Positions 7,131 through 16,332 are shown, counted from the first letter of the stretch. The stretch is 31,613 nucleotides of DNA from CAYFJO01 sp964343305 (GCA_964343305.1 CAYFJO010000083.1:1-31613); one strand, 5' to 3'. Translations and numbers: made by a program. Notes: generated by a model from the sequence alone, not told the origin.

Positions 7131-10100
7131 CTAGTCCGGAAGAATGACATAGCCACTCAGGCTTGGACTGCCACGTTTGGCCGCGAGTTGGATTTCGATC
7201 AAATCGTCGGCCATGACGCCTTCAATTTCTCGCACGAACATCTTTCGCGGCGCACCCGCAATGCGCACGACATCAAGGTCTTCGGCGACGGTTTTGCCAT
7301 TGATCGATACATCGAAAACTCTTTCTCCCGCTTCGACTTTTTCCAGTTCGGCAAAGTAGAGGCGGACTCGATGTTGCTTCGCCTCACTTTTGGGAAGTTC
7401 ATGGACAATTCTTGTTACTCCGATTGCGGCAGACGACGCAACCCAATTTCGGTTGTCTTTCGAATCCGATTCGACGAGCGACGAATGATGGCGAACGTAA
7501 CGCAAATTCGAACCACTGATTTCGACTGGCAAGCCAGGCGAGGTGCCGCCAATGCTGGGTGTGTCGTACCACATCAATCCATCCGGCCCGCGCCGGTCTC
7601 CGGGTGCGCCGAGATTGACACCAAATTGCCTCGGCAGCGAACCCGTGCTGCTGAACGTCCACACTTCTGCCTCCGGCATGTGGATCATGGCCAGCGAACT
7701 TTGATTTTGATATGCGCAGGAGCAGGTTCGCGTATAGTCCGGCGCGTTGAGCACGCCGTCGGCGACGATCAGATTCGCAGTGCAACTGGAGCGGAAGCCG
7801 CCCACGTTGCCCGTGCCGCTGTCGCCTGCCAAATCACAGAAGCCCGCGGCACCGCTGCGAAATGTCAACAAATGCTCGCTGCCAACCGCCGTGTTACAGC
7901 CGTACATGCGACGATAACTCCAACCGGTTTCCTCGCCGGTCAGTAGATCCAATTGATGGCCGCCGGCCCCGTTGGTGATGATCTTGTCGCGCCACAGCAG
8001 ACATGGACCGTTGTGGCTCTTGGAGAGATCTTTCCAGACGACCGAACCGTCGCTGCCTCGATAGGCAACCATTCCCGTGCCCACTTCGTCGCGTGCGCGA
8101 TCGCGATACGCGCTTCCGGCCTGGAGCAAAATGTCATGCTCCGTTGAGTAGTTAAGAAACGTACCAAAGACATCCTCGGTCGTCGACCAAATCTCCTCGC
8201 CAGTTCGAACGTTCAACGCGAGCAACCGCGACTTGCCTTCAGGTTGTAACCCACGGCGCTGGAGTGCTTGCAACTTGGACGGCGACATCGAATCGATACA
8301 GAACAATCGTTCGCCAGCGACCACGATGCAATTGTGACGGAAATTCAACTCGGCCGAGCGACTCCAAAGTCGCTTGCCGCTTCGCCGGTCGAACACGACA
8401 AGCTGGCGGCTGGCGGACGAGTATTGCGTGGGCGATAGCAGTTTGACCAACGCATTGTCTTTGTCCGGCTCTGGTGGCTTTGCACCGGACTTGCCTTTTG
8501 TGCCAATCAAGATGAATGGGTCCAGCGTAAAATCGCTGCTGGTCAAGTTGGTGTTATGTCCTTCGATGGCGAGCACGTTATCGCCTGGTCGCAACAGCTT
8601 TGCGAAGTCCTTGATTTCGAACGACTCAAATCCGCTCGCCTCGTGCGACGCGATTCTGCTGGCCTTCGCACCACTGCCTTGGCCAACACCGACGCGCAAA
8701 ACTTCCTTGCCGTTGAGATACGCGATGAAGGCGTCATCGTAGTTGATGGACAACATCATTCGTTTTGCCTGCACGGCGTTTTTGGCCTCGATCGTCCTGC
8801 GTATGTAAACTCGCTGATATTGGCCTTTCATGTTGAGTTTGGTTCGATCGTCGCCATCACCGTAGCCAAATCCCGCTTTGCCGACTTTCCAATCTCCGCC
8901 AGGTTTGAAATCGACCGAAGTCCAATTCTCCGCTGGATCGGAAACCGCCAAGTATTGCCATGTGGCGCCCCGGTCGACCAAAGGCGTCATGTCCTTTGGC
9001 ACTTGTGACTTTGGTGACGAATCGCCGGAAGAGATTCCGACGGTCACCGGACTGGAAGTCGCGACGAGATAGTCGCCTTCGGCCGCGATGAAACCCCAGA
9101 AGGGTTGTGGGTTGTTGTCATCGGCTTCGAGATCGTACTGGCGACGCGTTTCTCCACTGGCTGGAGCGAGCTGCAGAATCGATCTTCCATAAACGGCGTA
9201 AACGGCGTCGGGCAGCGTCACGTAATTGCTGCCGATTTCCCCGGCACCGGGAAAGTGGCCCGTGATGTTGTAATAGGCGCCCAGCCCCGGCAATTCTCTT
9301 TCCCACAACACATGGCCTGTGTAAACATCAACGGCGCGCAGCATGTCCGGGCCTTCGATCACCAATCGCCCACCGGCAACTTGCGGCGATGGGCCATGAC
9401 CGTGACGCGGCAAGACCTTGTCGTTGGGCGGACCGCCGAACCAAAGCAGCCCTAGCGGTGCTTTCACAAGCTGATCTTTCGAAACCACGCTGTTCGCCGC
9501 ATCGCCATATTGGTGCGTCCAGTTGCTCGATCCTGGCAACGGCCCGGCACGCTCGATGGTCGTGAAAGCATCTTGGCGTCCGACAACCCCGCCCTTTGAT
9601 TCCATTTGCTTGAATGAAGCTACAAGGTTTTGATGTTCGCCGTCAGTCGAAGCGATCCACGCGCGGCCGCCATAAGGACGCAGTGACTGGAAGATGGCAT
9701 CTACTGTCGCGCTAGACAGCTCTACTCGCTTCTTCGCGACAATTATGGCATGGGCCAAATACGGCGGCATTCTAAAGGACTCAACGTCGCCAACGTGCGC
9801 CGTCACTCGATGTCCGTAATAAGAAAGGCGCTGCATGCGGCGTTGAAATCTCCCTACCAATTCCTGGTCGGCATCCAACACGATGACACGGCAATGCGTC
9901 GTTTCAATCAGAGCATCGATAAGCGGATCGTTCGTAATGCCGTCGACGACGACGTACCCTCTGCTATCGCGGGCAAATTGGAGAATTCGCTTCGTCTCTT
10001 CCGTGATTTGTTCTGAGTTTAATTCAATGCCCAAGTGGGCAATCTTGTGAATTCGGACTTGATCCTTGCCCACACCGAAGCAATGCAGCTTGGCATCATC

Positions 10101-11324
10101 CATGACCACAAACAGCTTATCGTCGCCCGCGAGAATGCTTGCGACGTTGCCACCCACTTCCGCCGACCATGACGACTCGTGTGATTTGCCAATTTCAAAT
10201 TCGAAGCATGCCACTCTACCTTTGCCGCCGGCATAGATGTTGCTGCCAATCTTGGTGACCACGGAGAAGTCGCCGTTGCCAATCTGCCAAGACTTGGTTG
10301 GCGTCATTTGCAGACGTTTGATCTTGTTGCCCCGCCGGTCTTTCCCTTCTGACTCTTTGAACGTGTTGGAAAGGAGATGGGCAGCATTTGATTGAATTAG
10401 CAAATCATCCGTCAAGACGTCGGCCGCAAACGATCCAACCGATTTGCCGCCGGCCAATTCGAGCGCCTCGCGCTGCACGACGTAAATCTGTTTGTTGGCA
10501 CAGACGTTCCACCCGCCCGCGCCTTTGCCGCCGAATTGAAAGTGCAGGAGTTTGCCGGTGTGGCGATCAAACACAGCCGGCGAAGAACGGCCACCCGGAA
10601 CAATCAACCGATCGCCCGAAACCGCGAGATATCCCTGCGGCACCACCGAGCCGAATGACGGGGCACCGTGCGGATGCGTGATCCAGCTCGAACCAGTTTC
10701 GCTGTTGGTCCACAGAATCTCGCCGCTTTCCGCATCGACCGCGTGTATGAAAATGCCCATGAAAGGCCAAATGCTGGCGGTGAAATAAACCACGCCGTCA
10801 GCAACCACCGGACCGCCACGAGCTGGCCAAGTAGAAACCAACCGATTGTTTCCGATGATGTGGCGATCCGTTGGGCCACCGTTTACCTTCCAATACAATT
10901 TTCCCGTGGCGGCATCCAAACAGTACAGATAACCGTCGTCGCTGCCCACGAACACTCGACCGCTGTGTGCCGCCGGCGCAAATCGCACAGGACCAGCCGT
11001 GAAAAACTGCCACTGCATTTCGCCGGTGTCAGTGCTGTAAGCCGTGACGGTGTCTTCGGCGGTGGACGAAACAATTACCGATTCGCCAATCACAATCGGC
11101 TGGATGACCGCGTCGAATTGCAACTTCGGTTGTGAAGCTGGCCACGCCGGAATTGGATGCGGCAACTGTCGCACCCAATTCAACTGCAAGTCGTCGGGCA
11201 GATTCGCCGTGGACGAGTTACTTCGAGCGGCATCACATCGCCACATCGGCCAGTCCGCCGCGCGAAGGCCGGAGGACAAGATCGAAAAAGAAATCGCAAG
11301 TGCGATTGAAAACGTGCGAGACAT
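7131..11324 (-). CDS. Secreted mosaic protein: PQQ-type propellers, degenerate methyltransferase-like, jelly-roll and malectin-like domains
   Basis: The 1397-residue product starts at the ATG at 11324, with AGGGAG 6 nt upstream; a TTG 30 nt further up is less likely. Residues 1-23 form a signal peptide, then ADWPMWR opens a PQQ/quinoprotein-like beta-propeller (about 25-430, repeats such as LYCLDAATGKLYWKV). Residues about 437-575 look like a Rossmann methyltransferase fold with acidic strand end VIVLDAD, but without the glycine-rich SAM loop. A second propeller begins near 600 and is split by a jelly-roll-like insert (about 780-945, AYLNGKEVLR, LRPGDNVLAIEGHN) before resuming at about 970-1230. 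The end (about 1240-1397, HRVRLYFAELE, SINGK) resembles malectin, a sugar-binding fold. It probably acts outside the cytoplasmic membrane. Its ligand and any enzymatic activity are unknown. Confidence 0.82.
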   Translation of the reverse strand: MSRTFSIALAISFSILSSGLRAADWPMWRCDAARSNSSTANLPDDLQLNWVRQLPHPIPAWPASQPKLQFDAVIQPIVIGESVIVSSTAEDTVTAYSTDTGEMQWQFFTAGPVRFAPAAHSGRVFVGSDDGYLYCLDAATGKLYWKVNGGPTDRHIIGNNRLVSTWPARGGPVVADGVVYFTASIWPFMGIFIHAVDAESGEILWTNSETGSSWITHPHGAPSFGSVVPQGYLAVSGDRLIVPGGRSSPAVFDRHTGKLLHFQFGGKGAGGWNVCANKQIYVVQREALELAGGKSVGSFAADVLTDDLLIQSNAAHLLSNTFKESEGKDRRGNKIKRLQMTPTKSWQIGNGDFSVVTKIGSNIYAGGKGRVACFEFEIGKSHESSWSAEVGGNVASILAGDDKLFVVMDDAKLHCFGVGKDQVRIHKIAHLGIELNSEQITEETKRILQFARDSRGYVVVDGITNDPLIDALIETTHCRVIVLDADQELVGRFQRRMQRLSYYGHRVTAHVGDVESFRMPPYLAHAIIVAKKRVELSSATVDAIFQSLRPYGGRAWIASTDGEHQNLVASFKQMESKGGVVGRQDAFTTIERAGPLPGSSNWTHQYGDAANSVVSKDQLVKAPLGLLWFGGPPNDKVLPRHGHGPSPQVAGGRLVIEGPDMLRAVDVYTGHVLWERELPGLGAYYNITGHFPGAGEIGSNYVTLPDAVYAVYGRSILQLAPASGETRRQYDLEADDNNPQPFWGFIAAEGDYLVATSSPVTVGISSGDSSPKSQVPKDMTPLVDRGATWQYLAVSDPAENWTSVDFKPGGDWKVGKAGFGYGDGDDRTKLNMKGQYQRVYIRRTIEAKNAVQAKRMMLSINYDDAFIAYLNGKEVLRVGVGQGSGAKASRIASHEASGFESFEIKDFAKLLRPGDNVLAIEGHNTNLTSSDFTLDPFILIGTKGKSGAKPPEPDKDNALVKLLSPTQYSSASRQLVVFDRRSGKRLWSRSAELNFRHNCIVVAGERLFCIDSMSPSKLQALQRRGLQPEGKSRLLALNVRTGEEIWSTTEDVFGTFLNYSTEHDILLQAGSAYRDRARDEVGTGMVAYRGSDGSVVWKDLSKSHNGPCLLWRDKIITNGAGGHQLDLLTGEETGWSYRRMYGCNTAVGSEHLLTFRSGAAGFCDLAGDSGTGNVGGFRSSCTANLIVADGVLNAPDYTRTCSCAYQNQSSLAMIHMPEAEVWTFSSTGSLPRQFGVNLGAPGDRRGPDGLMWYDTPSIGGTSPGLPVEISGSNLRYVRHHSSLVESDSKDNRNWVASSAAIGVTRIVHELPKSEAKQHRVRLYFAELEKVEAGERVFDVSINGKTVAEDLDVVRIAGAPRKMFVREIEGVMADDLIEIQLAAKRGSPSLSGYVILPD

Positions 11325-11523
11325 CGGAATCTCCCTATTCGTGCGGTGGGACAAGTGTCCATGTTAACCAATCCGGTGGGGCAATTCCTTAATAATTGGA
11401 CCCGCCATTGCGAAATGTCACGGGATTGACGTTGCCGTGGCGCTTGAATGCGCCGATATAATTTGTGTGCACAGCGACTTTGGCGTTTTTCAAAATTCTT
11501 TTTAATGTATGAGGAGTTCGGCG

Positions 11524-13110
11524 ATGTCCGAGCGACCGGCAACCACCGTGAGTGGTGTGCCAATTGAACCGCTGTATTCCGCGGGTCATACCGTCGACAT
11601 TGATGCTGCCGATGACATCGGACTACCCGGCCAGTTTCCGTTTACGCGCGGAATTCACGCCGATATGTATCGCAGTCGACTGTGGACCATGCGGCAGTTC
11701 GCCGGATTTGGCACAGCGCGGGACACCAACGAGCGATTCAAGTTCCTGGTCGACAAAGGCCAAACTGGACTCAGCACGGCGTTTGATTTGCCGACGCTGA
11801 TGGGACTCGACAGCGACGATCCGCGATCCATCGGCGAAGTGGGCCGCTTGGGTGTGGCGGTGGATACGATCGACGACATGGCTCAGTTGTACGACGGAAT
11901 CGATATCGGCAAGCTGTCTGTTTCGATGACGATCAATGCACCTGCAATTGTCATCATGGCGTTCTATCTAGCGAATGCCGAAGATCGAGGCTTCGATGCA
12001 AGGACGCTGCGGGGCACAATCCAAAACGACATTCTTAAGGAATTCCACGCGCAGAACGAGTTCGTGTTTCCGCCAGCGCCGCATGTCCGGCTGGTGACCG
12101 ATGTCATTGAGTATTGTGCCGAATCGATGCCGCAGTGGTATCCCGTTTCCATCAGCGGCTATCACATACGCGAAGCCGGATCGACGGCCGTTCAGGAACT
12201 CGCCTTCACATTGTCCGACGGGCTGCATTATGTCGACGAGTGCCTGGCTCGCGGCATGGACATCGATCGGTTCGCACATCGGCTGAGTTTCTTTTTTAAT
12301 GCCCACAACGACGTGTTCGAGGAAGTTGCCAAGTATCGCGCGGCGCGAGCGATTTGGTCGCACGCGATGCGCAACAAATATGACGCAAAGAACGAGGCGT
12401 CGTGGAAACTGCGGTTCCACGCCCAAACGGCCGGTTGCTCGTTGCAAGACAAGGTGCCCGAGCTGAACCTCGTCCGCGTGGCCTACCAGGCGATGGCTGC
12501 CGTCCTGGGTGGTTGCCAGTCGCTGCACACCAACAGCATGGATGAAACACTCGCCCTTCCCTCCGAACATGCGGTGACTTTGGCGCTGCTCACCCAGCAT
12601 GTTCTCGCGCATGAGACGGGCGTCACGAACACAGTCGATCCGCTGGGCGGCAGCCACTTTGTCGAGACGCTGACCAAGCAGATGCGCGACCAGGCCGAAC
12701 AGTATTTCGCCCAGATCGACCAGCGCGGCGGCATGCTCGCGTGTACCGAAGACGGTTTCTTCCGTCGCGAAATCGCCGGCGCGGCGTTCGCTTATCAGAA
12801 AGAAGTCGACGCGCGTCGCAAAGTCATCGTGGGCGTGAACGAATTTCAACAACCCGAAGAAACGCCGATCGATATCTTGGCCGTCGATCCCGCCGTCGAA
12901 ACCGAACAGATCGCCGCGCTGCAAGCCATCAAACAGCAACGCAGGCAAGATGATGTTGCGCGGACACTCGGCGCGATTCGTGACGTTGCAGCGAAAAGTG
13001 AAAACTTGATGCCGGCAATAATCGACGCCGCTCGTGCTCGGTGCACGGTCGGTGAACTCATGCATGCCTTGGCCGACGTCTTCGGCCGTTACGAAAACGC
13101 AGTGGTATAA
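11524..13110 (+). CDS. B12-dependent acyl-CoA mutase large (catalytic) subunit, isobutyryl-CoA mutase-type signature
   Basis: The 528-residue protein is the catalytic TIM-barrel part of the methylmalonyl-CoA mutase family, without a fused B12 domain. Family landmarks are TMRQFAGFGTA (55-65), FDLPTLMGLDSD (87-98), GTIQNDILKEF (164-174), ISGYHIREAG (210-219, H214 matching His244 of the Propionibacterium enzyme) and QSLHTNSMDE. Methylmalonyl-CoA mutase holds its substrate carboxylate with Tyr89 and Arg207; here the equivalents are Phe59 and Gln177, the pair known from isobutyryl-CoA mutase. The likely reaction is therefore isobutyryl-CoA to n-butyryl-CoA, although automatic annotation would say methylmalonyl-CoA mutase. 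The ATG at 11524 has GAGGAG 7 nt upstream. It is the first gene of a compact operon with the B12 subunit and GTPase. Confidence 0.9.
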   Translation: MSERPATTVSGVPIEPLYSAGHTVDIDAADDIGLPGQFPFTRGIHADMYRSRLWTMRQFAGFGTARDTNERFKFLVDKGQTGLSTAFDLPTLMGLDSDDPRSIGEVGRLGVAVDTIDDMAQLYDGIDIGKLSVSMTINAPAIVIMAFYLANAEDRGFDARTLRGTIQNDILKEFHAQNEFVFPPAPHVRLVTDVIEYCAESMPQWYPVSISGYHIREAGSTAVQELAFTLSDGLHYVDECLARGMDIDRFAHRLSFFFNAHNDVFEEVAKYRAARAIWSHAMRNKYDAKNEASWKLRFHAQTAGCSLQDKVPELNLVRVAYQAMAAVLGGCQSLHTNSMDETLALPSEHAVTLALLTQHVLAHETGVTNTVDPLGGSHFVETLTKQMRDQAEQYFAQIDQRGGMLACTEDGFFRREIAGAAFAYQKEVDARRKVIVGVNEFQQPEETPIDILAVDPAVETEQIAALQAIKQQRRQDDVARTLGAIRDVAAKSENLMPAIIDAARARCTVGELMHALADVFGRYENAVV

Positions 13111-13111
13111 C

Positions 13112-13522
13112 ATGCCAGATTCGTCCGCAATTCGAATTGTGCTGGCCAAAATCGGACTCGACGGTCACGATCGCGGGATTAAAGTCGTCGCTCGTGGATT
13201 GCGCGACGCGGGATACCATGTCATCTATGGTGGCCTCTGGCAGTCGCCCGAAGCCGTCGTTCGCACGGTCGCGGACGAAGATGCCGACTGGCTTGGCGTG
13301 AGCCTCCTCAGCGGCGCTCATTTAACGTTGGTGCCGCGCGTGTTGGACGAGTTGAAACAAGCAGGACTCGATCACGTCGGTGTGTTAGTCGGCGGCATCA
13401 TCCCAAGTGACGACGTGCCGAAACTAGCCGACATGGGCGTCGCAAAAGTGTTCGGCCCTGGTACGCCGATTTCTGAAATTGTTGAGTTCCTGCGCGAGCA
13501 AGGGAGCCGTACGCATGCTTGA
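13112..13522 (+). CDS. B12-binding small subunit of acyl-CoA mutase
   Basis: This 136-residue protein is a stand-alone cobalamin-binding Rossmann domain. The DxHxxG motif is LDGHDRG with D17, H19 and G22; His19 should be the lower axial ligand of cobalt. SLLSGAH (about 65-71) and the GG pair (about 91-92) match the other cofactor-tail contacts. It supplies adenosylcobalamin to the catalytic subunit encoded 1 nt upstream (stop 13110, ATG 13112). A separate B12 subunit is the IcmA/IcmB arrangement, and is also used by some methylmalonyl-CoA and 2-hydroxyisobutyryl-CoA mutases. Its last 8 nt overlap the start of the GTPase gene. An upstream start at 13034 would run into the mutase gene and is not needed. 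Confidence 0.92.
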   Translation: MPDSSAIRIVLAKIGLDGHDRGIKVVARGLRDAGYHVIYGGLWQSPEAVVRTVADEDADWLGVSLLSGAHLTLVPRVLDELKQAGLDHVGVLVGGIIPSDDVPKLADMGVAKVFGPGTPISEIVEFLREQGSRTHA

Positions 13523-14234
13523 CGAGTTGATCGAGCGATTCCAGCGCCGCGATCGACTTGCGCTTTCGCGATTGCTCACGCTGGTCGCCCGCGGTGAGCA
13601 TCTTGATGTCCTTCGGGACGCGTTGAGTTGCAAATCGGAAGGTGGCGTTGTCGTGGCGATCACGGGTAGTGCCGGTGTGGGCAAAAGCAGCTTGATTGGA
13701 AAACTGGCCGAACATTTGCGAAACGACAACAAGTCGGTGGCGGTGGTTGCCTGCGATCCACAAAGTCCGCTGACGGGCGGAGCGTTGCTTGGCGACAGGA
13801 TCCGAATGCCCAGCACGCCGGATGACGGCTTGTTTATTCGCAGCCTTGCCGTCGGCGGTGGGCAACAAGCGATCGCGCCAAACCTGGACTTGATCGTCAA
13901 CGCGCTCTGTGCGTTCGAATTCGACTACGTGTTGGTCGAAACCGTCGGCGCCGGACAGGGCGACACGGCAGTGAAACAGTTGGCGGATTTCGTCGTGGTG
14001 CTGGTTCAGCCCGAATCGGGCGACGAACTCCAGTGGGAAAAGGCGGGTATGTTGGAGATCGCCGATGTGGTTGTGGTGCACAAATCGGACTTGCCAGGGA
14101 GCGACCAAACCGCCGCACAATTGCAGGAATTGCTGAATCTGCCTGGCTGTCGCGAAGTTCCTGTTCTACAAGCGACATCTAAAAGCGGCAACGGCGTTGA
14201 GAATCTGGGCGAATTGATCAAACAAATCCACTAG
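13515..14234 (+). CDS. meaB: MeaB/ArgK-type G-protein chaperone of the B12 mutase (short form)
   Basis: The 239-residue GTPase belongs to the MeaB/ArgK (SIMIBI) group, which gates cofactor loading and guards B12 acyl-CoA mutases against inactivation. Visible are Walker A GSAGVGKS (51-58), the family block CDPQSPLTGGALLGDR (80-95), the Walker B-like VETVGAGQ (141-148), SGDELQWEKAGMLEIAD (168-184) and a base-recognition motif read as HKSD (189-192) instead of NKxD. MeaB proteins are usually about 310-330 residues; this one lacks the C-terminal dimerisation arm and has a short N-terminus, recalling the minimal G-domain of MeaI or fused IcmF. The ATG at 13515 overlaps the upstream gene by 8 nt, so the three genes form one translationally coupled set. 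Confidence 0.87.
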   Translation: MLDELIERFQRRDRLALSRLLTLVARGEHLDVLRDALSCKSEGGVVVAITGSAGVGKSSLIGKLAEHLRNDNKSVAVVACDPQSPLTGGALLGDRIRMPSTPDDGLFIRSLAVGGGQQAIAPNLDLIVNALCAFEFDYVLVETVGAGQGDTAVKQLADFVVVLVQPESGDELQWEKAGMLEIADVVVVHKSDLPGSDQTAAQLQELLNLPGCREVPVLQATSKSGNGVENLGELIKQIH

Positions 14235-14260
14235 CCGCGCCCGAGGACGGTGCGGTTGTT
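14235..14260 (+). terminator. Possible weak intrinsic terminator after the mutase operon
   Basis: CCGCGCC (14235-14241) and GGTGCGG (14249-14255) form a 7-bp stem with one G-U pair and a 7-nt loop, directly after the GTPase stop codon. It is followed only by TTGTT, so termination would be weak. Confidence 0.4.
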
Positions 14261-14457
14261 CCGGGTTCTGATATTTGATACATTTTTACGCGAATGTACA
14301 AAGTGCCGCCCCATTTTCAGTTGCGTTAACTGCACGGTTTTGTTTTTTCCTTCCTCTAACTCTCTGCTCGTCACCCAAGGTTGATCGAACCATCTTCATC
14401 GGTGACCGAGCCGACGCTCTCGCCCACCCAGGCGATTGACACCCCACTGAAAGAATT
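14261..14457 (+). promoter_or_regulatory. rpsA upstream region with possible promoter and pyrimidine-rich leader
   Basis: TTGATA (14275-14280) and TACAAA (14297-14302), 16 nt apart, could be -35 and -10 boxes; the match is moderate. The implied leader of about 150 nt holds a pyrimidine-rich tract around 14338-14380 (runs such as TTTTGTTTTTTCC). No strong Shine-Dalgarno precedes the S1 start. Since S1 binds U-rich single-stranded RNA and is autoregulated in Escherichia coli, self-control at this leader is plausible but not shown. Confidence 0.35.
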
Positions 14458-16332
14458 ATGGTAAATCGCAATTTAATTCGTTCACTCGAAGACGACGACA
14501 TTTCACAAGAACTTGGTGAGCTTTTTCCGGAAGCCGAGACGGAAGCGGACGGTGATCCGTACGGTTTATTCGAAGAAGGTCCCGATTACAACATCAACAA
14601 AATCGTCGAAGGCAAAGTGCTTCGAATCACCGATGGCAATGTCCTGATCGATGTGGGTTTCAAAAGTGAAGGCACCGTGCCGCTGGACGAATGGGGTGAA
14701 GCCGATGATCCGCCCGAGGTGGGCGACACGGTTCGCGTGTTGATCGAGGACATCGAAGACGAAACAGGGGCGACCGACGACCCACATGGAATGATCAGCC
14801 TGAGCAAACGCAAGGCTCAGAAGATCGAAGAGTGGGAACGCGTGATGAAGTCGGTCAAGGAAGGCCAAGTGGTGACCGGCAGCGTCACTCGAAAAATCAA
14901 GGGTGGTTTGCTGGTCGACATCGGTGTCAATGTTTTCCTGCCGGCAAGCCAAGTCGATATTCGACGTCCCGCCGACATCGGCGACTACATCGGTCGCGTG
15001 GTTCAATGCGAAGTCCTCAAGATTGACGAAGCACGCCGCAACATCGTGGTCAGCCGCCGATCGTTGATCGAGAAACAGCGACAAGAGGACCGTACCGCAC
15101 TGTTGAGCGAATTGGAAGAAAAACAACTTCGCAAAGGGATCGTCAAGAATATCGCCGACTTTGGCGCGTTCGTGGACCTGGGCGGCATCGATGGTCTGCT
15201 TCACATCACGGACATGAGCTATAACCGCATCGGCCATCCCAGCGAGATGGTGGCCTTGGATCAAGAAATTGAAGTCATGATCCTGAACATCGACCGTGAG
15301 AAGGAAAAGATCGCGCTCGGACTAAAACAGAAACTGCCGAATCCGTGGGAAGAAGTCGAGACCAAGTATCCGGTTAGCAGCAAGCACCAGGGCGAGGTTG
15401 TCAACGTGATGAGCTATGGTGCGTTCGTCAAGCTGGAAGCCGGCATCGAAGGGCTGGTCCACATCAGCGAGATGTCGTGGGTCCAGCGGATCAATCATCC
15501 CAACGAATTGGTCAACATCGGCGACGAGATCGAGGTGGTGATCCTGGGCATTGACAAGGAAGGCCAGCAATTGTCGCTGGGCATGAAGCAAACACAGAAG
15601 AACCCGTGGGACGACGTGCTGGATCGTTACCCAGTCGATGCCAACGTCCAAGGCAAGGTCCGCAATCTGACCAACTACGGCGCGTTCATCGAGTTGGAGC
15701 AAGGGATCGATGGACTGCTGCACGTGTCTGATATGTCGTGGACGCAAAAGATCAGCCATCCGAACGAGAAACTGGAAAAAGGGCAGGAACTCGAATGCAA
15801 AGTGCTGGCGGTCGATCAAGAGCGGCGCCGAATCGCACTGGGCATGAAACAATTGTCCGACGATCCGTGGTCGAGGGACATCCCCGGCAAATACCAGCCC
15901 GGCCAGGTGATCAGCGGAAAAATCACCAAGATCACAAATTTCGGTGTCTTCGTCGGCCTGGAAGACAACCTCGAAGGTCTGCTGCATATCTCGGAATTGG
16001 CCGATCACAAGGTCGAAAATCCCGAAGACATTGTCAAAGTTGGCGACGAGATCGAAGTCAAGATTTTGCGCGTCGACACGGAAGAACGCAAAATCGGACT
16101 ATCCCGCAAACGTGTCGAATGGAACGAGGAAGATGGAATCGAAGAAGCATCCGGCGGCGAAGCACAAGCGACCGCCAGGAAGAAGGCCAACAAAGACCTC
16201 AAGGGCGGTCTTGGATCGTCTGGTCCGTTAATTGCGGCGGCCGAAGAAACACCCGCGGCAGAACCTCCCGCCGAAGAGGCGGCTGAGCCGGAAGCGGAAG
16301 AATCCGGTAATGAGGAGAAGGCGGAAGCATAG
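14458..16332 (+). CDS. rpsA: 30S ribosomal protein S1
   Basis: The 624-residue protein contains six S1 RNA-binding domains in tandem, beginning near residues 48, 134, 220, 305, 390 and 478. Domains 3 to 6 share clear signatures such as FGAFVDLGGIDGLLHITDMS, YGAFVKLEAGIEGLVHISEM and FGVFVGLEDNLEGLLHISEL, and three inter-domain links carry NPWEEV, NPWDDV or DPWSRD. S1 helps the 30S subunit bind and unfold mRNA. The first about 45 residues are acidic, and the C-terminal about 80 residues form a low-complexity tail rich in Glu, Ala and Pro, longer than in the 557-residue E. coli protein. The ATG at 14458 has only a weak GAAAGAA upstream, not unusual for S1 genes. A clear intrinsic terminator follows. 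Confidence 0.95.
   Translation: MVNRNLIRSLEDDDISQELGELFPEAETEADGDPYGLFEEGPDYNINKIVEGKVLRITDGNVLIDVGFKSEGTVPLDEWGEADDPPEVGDTVRVLIEDIEDETGATDDPHGMISLSKRKAQKIEEWERVMKSVKEGQVVTGSVTRKIKGGLLVDIGVNVFLPASQVDIRRPADIGDYIGRVVQCEVLKIDEARRNIVVSRRSLIEKQRQEDRTALLSELEEKQLRKGIVKNIADFGAFVDLGGIDGLLHITDMSYNRIGHPSEMVALDQEIEVMILNIDREKEKIALGLKQKLPNPWEEVETKYPVSSKHQGEVVNVMSYGAFVKLEAGIEGLVHISEMSWVQRINHPNELVNIGDEIEVVILGIDKEGQQLSLGMKQTQKNPWDDVLDRYPVDANVQGKVRNLTNYGAFIELEQGIDGLLHVSDMSWTQKISHPNEKLEKGQELECKVLAVDQERRRIALGMKQLSDDPWSRDIPGKYQPGQVISGKITKITNFGVFVGLEDNLEGLLHISELADHKVENPEDIVKVGDEIEVKILRVDTEERKIGLSRKRVEWNEEDGIEEASGGEAQATARKKANKDLKGGLGSSGPLIAAAEETPAAEPPAEEAAEPEAEESGNEEKAEA

Noticed and set aside
11968..13149. 393-codon open frame on the minus strand
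   Set aside because: It is antisense to the mutase large subunit, whose protein is clearly conserved. The frame is open because of codon bias and shows no motif of its own.
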